From contig OX235268.1 of the NCBI GenBank assembly GCA_944472135.2, positions 7,942,589-8,006,588 on the forward strand: a stretch of 64,000 bases of DNA, read 5' to 3'. A program made the position numbers and the translations under genes. Source of the stretch: Trichobilharzia regenti. Taxonomy: Eukaryota > Platyhelminthes > Trematoda > Strigeidida > Schistosomatidae. Below the pieces are notes generated by a model, which was not told where the DNA came from, ran no database searches, and saw only the letters and a program-made list of their open reading frames with translations. Each line of letters begins with the position of its first letter. Position 1 is the stretch's first letter. Below, piece after piece: positions 51,398-61,400 of the stretch.

Positions 51398-52150
51398 AGA
51401 GGAGTTGAGAGAGTATGGACTAACATGGATGCAGGCGAAAAGTATAGCAGAAGACGGAAGAAAATGGAGACGTGCAGTTGAAGCCCTATGTTCCACTATG
51501 AATTCAAGGGAGCAATAATAATAATAATATTGATCAATTACAATCTGATGAGAAATAAGACGAGTGTTTTTATAGTCGTAATAAGTAACTTGTTAGAATG
51601 TTGTGATAAGCTTGAATTAAAATAGAATTTTGAGATTATTTATTATCCTCTTCTGATTTGACTGACTGGTGGTAATAATATCTTCTATATTTCTGGTATT
51701 TGTAGTGAGTCATTTCTGTTACATATGTTGTGTTGTGTGTAGCCTCAATGAACTAGGAAGGATTCAGTGATCAATCGTTCTCCACCTAACTAGATTACTT
51801 CTTAGAATTTTAACCCTGTCCGACCCTATTGTGTGGTTGTGTTAATGCGTGAAGTGCAAAAGCTTAGCTTTTTCCTAAATTTCTTATATTCTGGGTGTCA
51901 ACCATTCCTACCTTATCTAAACTCTTATGTTCTGACAATGACTCCCCGGCGCTCGACCTACTAGTTTGACCTATGTAGTTGACTTATTTCACAGTCATTG
52001 CAGGGTATTTTGTAAATTACATTATTTTGTTTAATTGGGTCAACAGAATCTTTTAACCCATAGAGCTTGTCCCTGAGTCAGTTTGTAGGTTTCAATGCCA
52101 ACAACCTAATTCTTGCTTTATTAAGAAGCCAACGTAGGGCTTCAGATGTC

Positions 52151-52785
52151 CCCTCCTTATATAGTATAATAGTAGATGACTTAATTCTCTCTTATTTATG
52201 TTATCACTACTAGTTTCACAATTATTTTTACTTTGTTTTTGACTTTTTTTCTATCTTCCTAATGAATTTTATAGAATAGTTAGTTATTTGACACCAACGC
52301 CTATTCTTTCTGTTTTATTTCATCATATAGGTCATTTCTGGTGCTATCATTTCAACTGTTAGTGTCATTACACTTCCTCACCGACTGAACGTACGTCTAG
52401 CTTATCCCCACTGTTTGTTTCCTTCTTTATCCGTAGTATTCCAATTTCTTCCAGATCTTAACTACATAACGTGATAGGATTAGGTCAATCAAGTTATTCC
52501 AATTACGAATAAATTATACCTTTAATGTAAATAAATTTTTAATAATGGGGAGATATGTGAAAATAGTGTGATTGTAGAAACAAATATCCAGATGTAGTGA
52601 GACAAAGCTTCAAAAACTTACAACACGATGGCGACATACTGCAATGCAAAAGGCTTAAATAAACACAGTTTGAATGAAGATGTAGCAAGGATGTGAACAA
52701 GAATGCCTGATCGATTCTAGCTATCAAGCGAACCTGTAAACCGGTCTATTTTTGATTTAAAAAGTATATGACAATCTGTTAAAAT
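52151..52785. other. No recognisable feature
   Basis: AT-rich, nothing recognised. Confidence 0.45.
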
Positions 52786-52789
52786 GCGA

Positions 52790-53370
52790 ACGTATTTAAT
52801 TTGTTTAAACTTGAGAAGCGATGGCAAGCAATATGTTGCATCCTGAACTCGTTGTAGACAATTACTAGCTCACTTCTGAAGTAATTGATGAACTCAAGCC
52901 ACGTATCTCTAGCAGCGTCATCTTTCAACATTATCTACAAGTTGAGGCAAAACGGTTCAAAAACCGTCGCGTTTAGACATTTGCGTATAGTGAAGGTGTT
53001 GGCGATATGTCAGTACAACGACCAACCCTGTATACAGGGAACATTTGTCCAGTCACTTATTGTACGATGGTCTCAAAATTTTCACTAATTGTAAGCTGTA
53101 AAAATTAGTGTTTTTTTTAATTTTAAATTTTATTCTAATTCAATATTATCACTCTGATATGTTCTTTTTGTACGGTTTATCATCCTCTTTACAGTTGCTA
53201 AATAAACTTTCAGTTATCTCGCCTCTTATTCAGCAACAACTTTAAGTCTCATCAAATTGATAACGCTTTATTCTTTTGAAAGGAACAAGAAGTTCAGCAA
53301 AGATGGCGATCTTTTCGGCGATTTCATTATCAAAAGCAGCTGTACAATCTCATTTATATAGATAAGTTTA
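52790..53370 (+). mobile_element. PLE-A C-terminus and tail
   Basis: SSFNIIYKLRQNGSKTVAFR, RIVKVLAICQYNDQPCIQGT and FVQSLIVRW (52885-53088) match the end of the 32.0-32.35 kb copy, followed by a tail with TTCTTTTTGTACGGTTTATC and AGCTGTACAATCTCATT. GIY-YIG core absent. Confidence 0.8.
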
Positions 53371-53830
53371 CATGGATACAATAATTATTTATTTAATTCC
53401 ACATAGTAATGAGGGAGATAATAATTTTCAACTTGATATAACAGTTTGAAGGTACGAATGTAGATTACACGGGACTTAGATACAAGATTGCATAGGATTA
53501 GAAAATAGTTACAACGTATACAAAAAATTAATATTTGATAAGTGGAGAATTATTTTAAAGGCAAATAAAAGGTGACAATTATTTTCAACTTCATATGAAT
53601 TACAAGAGGATTAGAGGATAGAACAAATTACAGGTGGGAACAAAATGAGCATGGAAACAAATTGAAATCAACATTTTCAACTTGAAATGTAGGTTAGGAG
53701 GTGTGAATATAGATTACTTGAGGCATAGAAACAAAAAATTACACAGGATTAGAATATAATTATAAAATGGTTATTCTAAAAGGATTACAAGTGTGATCAG
53801 GAGGATCATGGAAACAAACTTAAAATAACT
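53371..53830. repeat. Degenerate short-repeat region
   Basis: Blocks of the form TTACA..GGATTAGA and GGAACAAA..GGAAACAAA recur several times with spacing near 100-110 bp. It lies between two PLE pieces. Origin not clear. Confidence 0.45.
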
Positions 53831-53981
53831 GATGACAACATCAGTTTAACTGATATGTCAACGTGATCGATTTCTTTAGAAAATTGGAAGGTGTCGTCCA
53901 AGCTATGACTTGAAAATTTTTGTCGAATTGGCTTCAATGAAACAGCCAACCATCGGGCTAGTTTGTGGCATGGTGAGTTTA

Positions 53982-54848
53982 TCATTGATAATATCGGCCT
54001 TTAGGGCACATTGGCCTTATGGATTTTTGGTAGACCGTACATAAATGGAGTTGTTCACCCTTTGATTGTAGTTCATTGTACGTTTTTTTGTCAATAAGTT
54101 TCGTGATGAGTAGTTCTTTGAGGCATTTATTTACTTCATTTTCGAATGGCATTGTTGCATCCTTCTTAGTTTTGTCCACTCGGAATTTTCTGGAGTCGTT
54201 AAGAATTGTCAACATTTCATGTGCGTAATCAGTTGTATTTATTATAACAATTCCAGAGCCTTTGTCGGTTCTAAACATGACGATATCATTATTTTCACGT
54301 AGTCTATTTAGTGCCGCTCTATGCTCCTCAGTAAGCATATTTTGTTTTACGGACGGTGATGTGTGATTTTGGTTGGCTACATCAACCAGTTTGGACTTTA
54401 GCCATCCTCGTTTGTCTTCATGCACAGGTTGCAGGTCAGAAAGTTGATAGTATAGGTACTCAAACTGTGCTTCTGTATCTATACGGTTTATGTGCCTTTT
54501 AGGGACGTGAAAATTGAATCCCAAAGATAAGGCTTCTAATTCAACTTTGCTTAATTGTAAATTTGACAGATTGCAAACGTAACGTTCAGGTGTTTCTGGG
54601 AAACCTTCGGTTAACTTTTCCTTGACTAATGCTTTTGTCAGTTGATTTTCATATTCTTTTGCAGTCTTGGACTGTAACTCTTTGATGAAGTTCATGAATT
54701 TGAGCCAGCAAATAATATTTAGCTCATTTATCGTGGTATCATAAGTAGCCAGACGAGACTTCAGATTGGAAAGATATTTATACGAGGACTCGATATGCGA
54801 CTTTTTTTTAATTTTTTTTAATTTTTGATTTACAGCTTGATTCCACAC
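53982..54848 (-). CDS. PLE N-terminal domain and pre-RT region
   Basis: A 288-aa frame; the first ~16 residues come from the SINE, PLE text starts near HIESSYKYLSNLK (18-30). Landmarks: RYVCNLSNLQLSKVELEALS (89-108) followed by LGFNF, and NNDIVMFRTDKGSGIVI (186-202), the conserved DKGSG-type motif before RT in PLE proteins, then DYAHEMLTILNDSRKF. A frameshift near 54045 turns the RT start (MYGLPKIHK) into unrelated residues. No nuclease here. Confidence 0.88.
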   Translation of the reverse strand: MWNQAVNQKLKKIKKKSHIESSYKYLSNLKSRLATYDTTINELNIICWLKFMNFIKELQSKTAKEYENQLTKALVKEKLTEGFPETPERYVCNLSNLQLSKVELEALSLGFNFHVPKRHINRIDTEAQFEYLYYQLSDLQPVHEDKRGWLKSKLVDVANQNHTSPSVKQNMLTEEHRAALNRLRENNDIVMFRTDKGSGIVIINTTDYAHEMLTILNDSRKFRVDKTKKDATMPFENEVNKCLKELLITKLIDKKTYNELQSKGEQLHLCTVYQKSIRPMCPKGRYYQ

Positions 54849-55008
54849 TGTATTTTTGGTACATGTATGGAATTTTCAGCATGGATATCGGTAGCCCAAA
54901 TTTTGCAGGCCGACCATAGATATCAGGTGTACGTAGGTAGGAGATCGAACCCCGGACCATGTGCATGGTCGGCGAGAGTCCTAACCACTGTGCCACCGAC
55001 TTTGTTAT
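54799..55008 (-). repeat. tRNA-headed SINE, family C, copy 4, inside a PLE ORF
   Basis: Minus strand: GTCGGTGGCACAGTGGTTAG box A, GGGGTTCGATCTCC box B, full body, end CACAGTGTGGAATCAAGCTG and an A-rich tail to ~54803. A GACTTT-type duplication is visible at both edges. Removing it would restore the PLE frame at this position. Confidence 0.85.
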
Positions 55009-55068
55009 CCGACGAAGGTTCTTTTGAGTAGGAAGGAGTTTAGATGTTCGGAGTTGTTTCAAGAACTG

Positions 55069-55281
55069 TCATGGGAAACAACCTGTTTGCAAACACTGTT
55101 CGTAGAACTTGATCCTTGTCGACTCTCTCGATATTCTGCATCTCGAAGTCACTACCTGATTCAGTGACTTAATAGTATTGGCAGGGAGGCGTCTTTTCAA
55201 AAATTTCATACATTTAGTTCCTTTGAGAAATTGTGATAGAGGAAGAAAGACCAGATTTGCAGTATAAAATGATGCCGTCAT
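55069..55281 (-). CDS. PLE extreme N-terminus
   Basis: A 70-aa frame starting MTASFYTANLVFLPLSQFLK, with RRLPANTIKSLNQVV and YEQCLQTGCFP, ended by a TGA. The same start is repeated in the oppositely oriented copy at 55594. Similar starts occur at 9.5, 38.2 and 38.45 kb, so the Met and the following ~25 residues are likely the true PLE start. Confidence 0.75.
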   Translation of the reverse strand: MTASFYTANLVFLPLSQFLKGTKCMKFLKRRLPANTIKSLNQVVTSRCRISRESTRIKFYEQCLQTGCFP

Positions 55282-55672
55282 TCTATTTCACAGGTTCTCA
55301 TCATCTGCACACCACCTGAAATTACAATGGTTATAAATAATAACACTTCATACTTCATTGTTTGAAAAGTAATAGAGAAAACATTATAAGTTGAATGCAT
55401 CTGGAATATAAGTATTATAATCGAAGTTACCATCAATTTACATACTGTCGAGTTATGAACGAAGAAAAAAATAGATGCGTTCACCGTATAATGTTTTCTC
55501 TATTACTTTTCAAACAATGAAGTATGAAGTGTTATTATTTATAACCATTGTAATTTCAGGTGGTGTGCAGATGATGAGAACCTGTGAAATAGAATGACGG
55601 CATCATTTTATACTGCAAATCTGGTCTTTCTTCCTCTATCAAAATTTCTCAAGGGAACCAAATGTATGAAAT
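55203..55672. repeat. Inverted repeat of PLE 5' ends, 186-bp arms
   Basis: 55203-55388 is the reverse complement of 55487-55672 with about three differences, spacer 98 bp. Both arms run from ~120 bp of leader into the PLE N-terminal codons, so two PLE 5' ends face away from a common centre. Confidence 0.9.
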
Positions 55673-55800
55673 ATTTCAGATATTTTCCGAATTCTCCCCT
55701 CGTAGACATAACAAATAATAAAACTATGTCAGGTTTGTCTGAAAAAGGCTTTCTGTGTAAAAAGAAATTGTATAAGGACTTCATTAAATTCCAGGATTAA
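55594..55800 (+). CDS. PLE N-terminus fused to local repeat sequence
   Basis: A 68-aa frame: MTASFYTANLVFLPLSKFLK and GTKCMKYF are PLE-like, after which (about residue 28, position 55675) the text changes to the duplicated unit described at 55.67-58.1 kb. A chimeric reading frame without evidence of function. Confidence 0.6.
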   Translation: MTASFYTANLVFLPLSKFLKGTKCMKYFRYFPNSPLVDITNNKTMSGLSEKGFLCKKKLYKDFIKFQD

Positions 55801-55889
55801 AAAAAGTGATCTTCGTCATTTTATTCTTCGGATATTCAAAGAATCCTCGATTATTTAAGATTTTTCTAGTATCGTCTTTTTTAGGGACT

Positions 55890-56255
55890 TATTTTGGTAA
55901 GATTCATTATGAGATCACAATAGTTAGAGAACCATTCAAAATCCACCAAAGAGTACTGGATAGCTGCTTTGTCCTAGTTTCGGAGTGTCGATCACTACGC
56001 ACCCACCAACAAGGTTCTTACCTGAATGACCTTCTGATCAAAGGGCGAGCTCGTAGACCATTCAGCCACTGGGATATAAAATTCTAACTTCTGCCAATTC
56101 ATGACATAGCACGACCATTTCAAAAAATCTTCTTGGATGAGTTCCTGCCTCGCCTTCAATCTGCTGCAACCTACTGGTCATGGCTTCCAACTTGAAACCC
56201 GTGTTACTTTCTGAATAGGTCCAGTCGCTAATGTGCATCAGATGAATTTGAGAAT
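55890..56255 (-). repeat. Retrozyme A, decayed, in duplicated unit
   Basis: Minus strand: head near 56250, CATGACCAGTAGGTTGCAGC, GTCATGAATTGGCAGAAG, a damaged tRNA-like part, hammerhead relic with GGACAAAGCAGC and CTATCCAG. The core and box B are both mutated. Confidence 0.8.
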
Positions 56256-56439
56256 TATTTTATCTTGTCCTAGGTGCTAATTTAGTGCATCAGTTTCCTT
56301 TGCTTATCTAATATGAAGCCTGCTTATTTTATATGCTAAATAAGAAGAATAGATGGATCACTATTTTTACGCATAATATCCCGCAAACTGAAAAATATAC
56401 AGGTAATAACAAATAAGACAACGGAAGAAGTGTCGGACG

Positions 56440-56650
56440 CGGGAGTTCAACCTTATGCTCACTATCTGCAAGGTGTGCTACCATAGAGCTTCGAATAGGT
56501 CTTGTTAGTCCCTTGCTTAACCATGTTGTATGATGTTCGGAAATACGATGATGAACCTGCCTAACTGTACGCCTTATGCAGCTGGCTCTTCAGCTGCAGT
56601 CAAACTGGTAGATACACATAGAGGCGGAGGCAAATTTAAGTAGTTTATCC
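56440..56650 (-). pseudogene. PLE-A GIY-YIG fragment
   Basis: Minus strand: KDKLLKFASASMCIYQFDCS, stop, RASCIRRTVRQVHHRISEHH, TTWLSKGLTRPIRSSMVAHL. YIG reads CIR and a stop interrupts the GIY half. Confidence 0.75.
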
Positions 56651-57294
56651 TTATTTATCGAACATAGAATAGGGGTGGTAATAAAAATGCTATACGTATA
56701 TATTATAGTGGACCGGGAGATGAGTATCTAATTGGAAAATAAAAATATTTCTTCGCCTAATTTCTCTGCGAAATATCTTGATTTGTTTATAAATATAAAT
56801 TAATTACATAGTCACGTTTTTAAAAATTTTATCGCTGATTAATTTTTTGGTTTTTACGGAATTAAAAAATAATCTCATCTTGAGCTCATTATATATTGAG
56901 GCATTTGATCGCTTTTAAAACTAAAGAGAGAGAGGCTATTGGATTAGCTGAATAATGAATTCTATGAGCACTGAAATAAAACAGGAGTAACATCCTCTAA
57001 AGCACTGATTTTTAATCTCACTTGAAATAAGTATATTAAGTGAAGCACCTACCGATACCTACGGTTCCATGTTTCAAATATTTTCGAATTTCTCTCCTCT
57101 CAGACATAACAAATAATAAAACTATCTTGGGTTTGTCTAAAAAATGCTTTCTATGTTAAAAAAAAAATAAATATGAACTTTATTGAATTCGACGAGTTGA
57201 AAAAAGTGATCTTCCTCATTTAATTCTTTGGATATTCAAAGATTCTTTAATTATTCAAGAATTTTTGAAGTATTGGTTTTTGAAGGGATCTGGT

Positions 57295-57665
57295 TTGACT
57301 GGTTGGAGGATTTCATCATGAGCTGAAATCGGTTAAAGTACTTTTGGGAAACCTGGAAGTACTGAACAGCTAGATGTTTCGTCCTAGTTTTGGACTCTTC
57401 ATCAGTACCCATCCAGCACCAGGGATCGAACCCAGGACCTTCTGGTTACAAGGCCAGCGAGCTCGTAGTTCATTGGGCCACTGGGACCCTATCCAATGAT
57501 CAGCCTATGAATTCTTACTTTTGCCAACACATGATATACCTCGACCACTGCACAATGTCTTCTTCGATCTCTCTCTCACGTTCAACCTGCTGCACCCTAC
57601 TGGTCATAACTTCTCACTAGAACCTCATGTCACTGCCTGAATAAGGCTAGTAGCTAGTGTGCATC
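57295..57665 (-). repeat. Retrozyme A in duplicated unit
   Basis: Minus strand: head near 57660, GTTATGACCAGTAGGGTGCA, box B GGGTTCGATCCC, hammerhead-related text with CTGATGAAGAGTCC, CTAGGACGAAAC and CTGTTCAG. Helix II is kept, but the core is rearranged (helix I and CUGA overlap) and the cleavage triplet is GUU. Confidence 0.82.
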
Positions 57666-58339
57666 ATATGAATTTATGAATTGTATTATTTTGTTAGAGG
57701 TGGCATTTTAGTGCATCAATTTTACTCGCTTCTCGCATATGAAGCCTGGCTATTTTATTGAAGAGAGGCTATTAGATTAGCTGAATAATTAATTCTATCA
57801 GCAGTGAAATAAAATGGAAGATATATCCTCCAGATTTTTGTTTTTAATCTCGCTTGAAAGATTAGTGTAGTAAAGGAAGTAAACAGACACCTCCTGTTCA
57901 TTCTCTACTTATTACCATTTAAGAATATTTCCAGCTATTTTGAAAATCCTCTGCGCTTGAACATAGGAAATAATAAAAATCTGTTGTATTTTAATTTGGT
58001 CTAAGGGATGCTTCTTCTTCAAAAAAACGAACATATATATGAGCTTGATTGAAGTTGGAGGCCGAAGAAGCGATATGTCATTTTCACTATTTCCTGCATA
58101 TATGAAGTTAGTTGCATAGGAGTGGTTTTACAGTGTTCGAATTCAACTCGCTTGTCTCAAAAGTATTCTTCCCACTTTATCTGTTTGATGTGTAACTTTA
58201 GCCCGAAATCATCTTAGATGGTTGTCTGTGTCTGCCTACATTTTTATATCTAGCGTCACGTCAACGCGAAGGTCAATAGGCAAATAAAAATGAGTTACGA
58301 TACCGAACGCCCAACTACATAAATTAGCAATTACTGACA

Positions 58340-58465
58340 ACAGAGGGAATTAATTTGCAGGAAATGACCGATTTCACTTCTCTAGACAGCATTGTTTCAA
58401 TTACTGGAGGCATGGATAAGGATGTCAAAACTAGGATCAGAAAACTTAGAAAGACTTTTGTCAAT
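58340..58465 (+). pseudogene. RTE-clade RT C-terminal scrap
   Basis: Reads EMTDFTSLDSIVSITGGMDK and DVKTRIRKLRKTFVN, equivalent to EVTSFTYLGSIVSTT and the following segment in the 50.9 kb copy. Confidence 0.7.
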
Positions 58466-58790
58466 GATTGTGAACACTGAACGTTGGTTCATTGGCCTTG
58501 GTCGTAATTTAGAGGCAACTCGAAGCCGCGAATGACTCAATCGTGTACAAGTTGGAAGAAGATTAAAGAATGTGAATAAAACTACAATACATTCACGGCA
58601 AAACATCTGTTTATAGACTTCGCACAGAGTATTGATCTTAACTGTCAAACAATACAATTTATTACCAACCCTTGTGTTTTGAAGTTAAGGTTAATATTGT
58701 GCATAGTAATTGTCGGTTAGAGAGTCTTCGGAGATAATAAGAACATAGGATTAAATTCCTTGACAACTTTCACTACTCCGCAGTCATTGC
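58466..58790 (-). repeat. Unclassified repeat X, copy 3 (reversed)
   Basis: Reverse complement contains GTTGCCTCTAAATTACGACC, CAAGGCCAATGAACCAACG and a related AT-rich body, matching the right part of 29.44-29.75 kb. Again next to an RTE scrap. Confidence 0.55.
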
Positions 58791-58939
58791 GGGAAACTGC
58801 CTTATCCATGTAGTATGATGGACACGATTAGGAGTTTTAGCACTAATGTAAAGTCACTCACTGCCTCCGTAGTGCTCAGAGACTAGTCATGTCACGGAAA
58901 CTATTTCCTACAGGCCACTGAAGATTTTTACTAACAGAT

Positions 58940-59130
58940 GTATTTTCCAGCTTAATACTGATGACAGGATGGTCAGAAGAGGTAAACACCTAGGGAATTT
59001 GACAACCAGCGATTATGCAGAAAGAAGTGGAGATACGTTTGGCCAGCGCTGTAAAGATCACTGAGTGATATCACTAGTCAGACAGATGTTCAAATGTGCC
59101 CCCTATGCCCTGCAACGGAATAGTGTTTGT
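58940..59130 (+). pseudogene. RTE-clade C-terminal scrap
   Basis: Near 59017 one frame reads RKKWRYVWPAL, stop, RSLSDITSQTD, corresponding to RRKWRWIGHSLRRPLGDF of better copies. Very decayed. Confidence 0.5.
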
Positions 59131-59209
59131 AGAATCCCCCCTAAACAATTTATAAACAATATTTATACTTATTTGGGTGTTTCATCTAACTTTGTGACTA
59201 TTATTGATT

Positions 59210-60125
59210 TAAGAACACAATATGCAGCCAAGAGAATCTTTTCAACGAATTTATTATTATCAAGCTGTACAATCGTATACACACATATATATGGTTTATT
59301 TTATAAGAAATTATATCCGTTGAAGGAATTAGATTAAAGGTGTAAATACATGACATAATAAAAGTGTGAAATGCAAAACAGTTAATGTCGTGTATAGAAT
59401 AATACATAAGATATATAGAGTTTAGAAAGGTATGCATAATTATAAGATTAGTAGACGAATATAAAGTGTTACATAACATGGTGTGAAATTCAAAAAGATA
59501 GAATTCAATATTATAAAAATAAAAATAATAAAAATTCCTTATTTTTTAGAATGACAAGTGGAAAAGATTCAGAGTGAGAATAGTATTAATAATGATAATA
59601 ATCATTACAATCGTATTAATAACGTAAATGTACATAGAATAACTAAATAAAGAAAATAAGTAAATGTCTATCCCTCTACGGCCAAAGCAGAAGTAGGGAT
59701 TGTATATACTACTTTTGCACACAAAGTTCTAGCATGGGTTCTATATATGATCTTAAAATCATGGTCAGGGTTGACAGAATGACATAAGTCGATCAAGTGT
59801 TCCAAAATAGAGCTTCGCACCCACTTCCTTCCTCCCTTGTTAAGTCATGCTGGAATATGTTTTTGTATCATTGTGGAAAGCGTCATCTGACTACTGCCGG
59901 TATACCTTGCTGCACAAGAGCAGGCGAACCGACAGACGCACATGGAGACCGCCAGACGAAGGAGCCTGTCATTCACAGAGATGGAAAACAACTTGCAGAT
60001 GGTGGACGTCATTTGTAATTTTGCTGCAAAGAACGTCTTACTGACTGATTTAGAGAGATGGTTTTTGAGCATATCTTAAGCTTGATCACCTTTGAATTCC
60101 AAGTTCATGAATAAGATTTTTTTTG
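59210..60125 (-). mobile_element. PLE-C GIY-YIG fragment and tail
   Basis: Read from 60125 downward: LKNHLSKSVSKTFFAAKLQM, SMCVCRFACSCAARYTGSSQ (GIY-YIG core with YTG in place of YIG), then frameshifted C-terminal text with the ending near 59.72 kb, and the PLE-C tail to ~59210. The open frame 59845-60072 (75 aa) covers the linker and nuclease core. Confidence 0.85.
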
Positions 60126-60229
60126 AAACTGAGTCGGTGACTAGTTTAGACTGCTTATCTTTCGTGTTACTGCCAACAATATTACTCGTTTAAATGTCTT
60201 ATTCTAGCATCAGTTGAAAGTGTGGCTCA

Positions 60230-60790
60230 GGTTCCATAAAAATTATCTTGATTGGTTTCTAAATATAAATTAATTACACAGTCACTGTTTTTAAAATTTT
60301 TATTGCTGAATAATTTTTTGTTTACTGAATTAAAACATAATCTCATCTTGAGTTCATTAGTTTTAGGCATTTCATCGCTCTTAAAACTGAAGAGAGAGAG
60401 TCTATTGTATTAGCTGAATATTGAATTCTATGAGCATTGAAATAAAATTGGACATATATCCTCACTTAAAAAAATAGACAAAGAGACACCTACTCTTCCT
60501 TTTATACTAAATATCTTTCAAAATATCTTTGAAATATTCTGGAAATTTTCTCGATTTATACATTTTTATTTTGGTCTAAGGAACGCTTTCTGTCTAGACG
60601 AAAAAACACATATGAAGTTAAATAATAAATTTGTGAGTTTAAATGAAAGGAATTTTATGATCGAATCCAGTGCATATATTCAAAGATTTCAATTTTATGA
60701 ATACTCCATTACCTGGTTGAAGGTAGTATTTCAGTTTATGAATTTAAATCGTGTAGTTCAAGATGAAGCCTACCTAATGTTTATGTTGTA
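60230..60790. repeat. Diverged copy of the 55.7-58.2 kb unit, without retrozyme
   Basis: Matches 56.76-57.07 kb (TAAATATAAATTAATTACA, CATAATCTCATCTTGAG, GAGAGAGTCTATTGTATTAG), then the later blocks, and passes from TTCAAAGATTTCAATT to GGTTGAAGGTAGTATTTCAG with no retrozyme between. Confidence 0.65.
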
Positions 60791-60949
60791 ACTGCAAATT
60801 TGAGACGATATCCTACGAGATTACGCTTTGATATTTTTCCTTTCAACCTAGAAGTTGAGACCAGTGATCAATGTCATGTTTAATGTCACATACATTCGAA
60901 GGTCTATAGGCGAAAACAGATAAGTCAGCATGAGAAGCAACGAAGACAA

Positions 60950-61400
60950 AGAAGTTATGTAAACTTAGAGAAGACAGAGGTAATGAAGATATCTAACCAA
61001 CGACAACAACTAGAGACCAATACCAACGGGAAGAAGTTGACAGAAGTAACCTTAACATGGGCGGCATTATTTCAGCAACAGGCGGCATGAATGGGTAGGT
61101 AGACGCCAGATAGACGTTTGTGACACCAGTGATAAAATACTGAACTCAGTATGAGGAATGGAATTACGAATTTCAATAATGATGCAGTGTTTCTCTTCAG
61201 ATTCTACATCTGTCATGAAAAGCATATTCAAAATTCCACCACAGGATCTTAGCAACAACTGTATTCGTGGGACGGACATTGAAGACCAGATAACTAGATG
61301 GCACAGGCAACAGGGAAATGTGGTAACCAACCAACTAGGACTGAATAATTCAATAAGTATGCAAGAGATGATGGTGGATTACACACATGCGTTGTAGAGA
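60950..61400 (+). pseudogene. RTE-clade RT C-terminal fragment
   Basis: Begins VNLEKTEVMKISNQRQQLET, then GKKLTEVTL, corresponding to NIDKTEVMKI...RDLKEVTSF of other copies. The remainder (to about GTDIEDQITRWHRQQGNVVT) is only loosely like the RTE C-terminus. Confidence 0.6.

Larger units (their letters stand above)
49810..51540 (+). mobile_element. RTE-clade (SR2-like) insertion with 13-bp TSD and internal deletion
   Basis: The insert 49823-51527 is flanked by TATTGATCAATTA (49810-49822 and 51528-51540). It has a GC-rich 5' leader (GGGGTGGAGTTGCTAGCACC, CCCGGGCTTGGGACCGGCG), then joins RT text at ALKADPETTADML, skipping the endonuclease and the start of RT. The rest follows in order with frameshifts: WKEGKVPTDWRKGYLVKL, WRGIMLLSTPSKILSRII, LNFIDFEKALDSVD (motif A), GVRQGCLLSPMIF, NIDKTEVMKI, KRLQTFINNCLRPILKI, and the 3' end GCCCTATGTTCCACTATG with (AAT)n. 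The YADD region is in disrupted text near 50.65 kb. Confidence 0.9.
49560..52150 (-). mobile_element. PLE-E copy split by an RTE insertion
   Basis: Outside the insertion (49823-51527) this aligns in reverse with 4.56-5.20 kb. Read from 52150 downward it gives LRDKLYGLKDSVDPIKQN and VIYKIPCNDCEISQLHRSN, the linker and GIY half of a PLE GIY-YIG nuclease, then decayed text and the AT-rich tail. Both GIY halves have drifted. Confidence 0.75.
53835..55281 (-). mobile_element. PLE N-terminal half, split by a SINE
   Basis: Read from 55281 downward: N-terminus (55069-55281), SINE-C insertion (54800-55003), N-terminal domain and pre-RT region (54848 to 53982), then in another frame FMYGLPKIHKANVPLRPILS and CHKLARWLAVSLKPIRQKF, the start of RT, to ~53835. 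The RT palm and nuclease are absent, the reverse of the usual 5'-truncation seen in the other PLE copies. Confidence 0.85.
55673..58160. repeat. Locally duplicated AT-rich unit, several partial copies
   Basis: Blocks recur in the same order: GACATAACAAATAATAAAAC at 55.71 and 57.10 kb (a version at 57.97 kb), AAAAAAGTGATCTTC at 55.80 and 57.20 kb, GAGGCTATTGGATTAGCTG at 56.93, 57.77 and (changed) 60.40 kb. Spacing 56.935 to 57.768 is ~830 bp. Two copies carry a retrozyme at the same place (55.89-56.26 and 57.29-57.67 kb). No coding content recognised. Confidence 0.7.
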
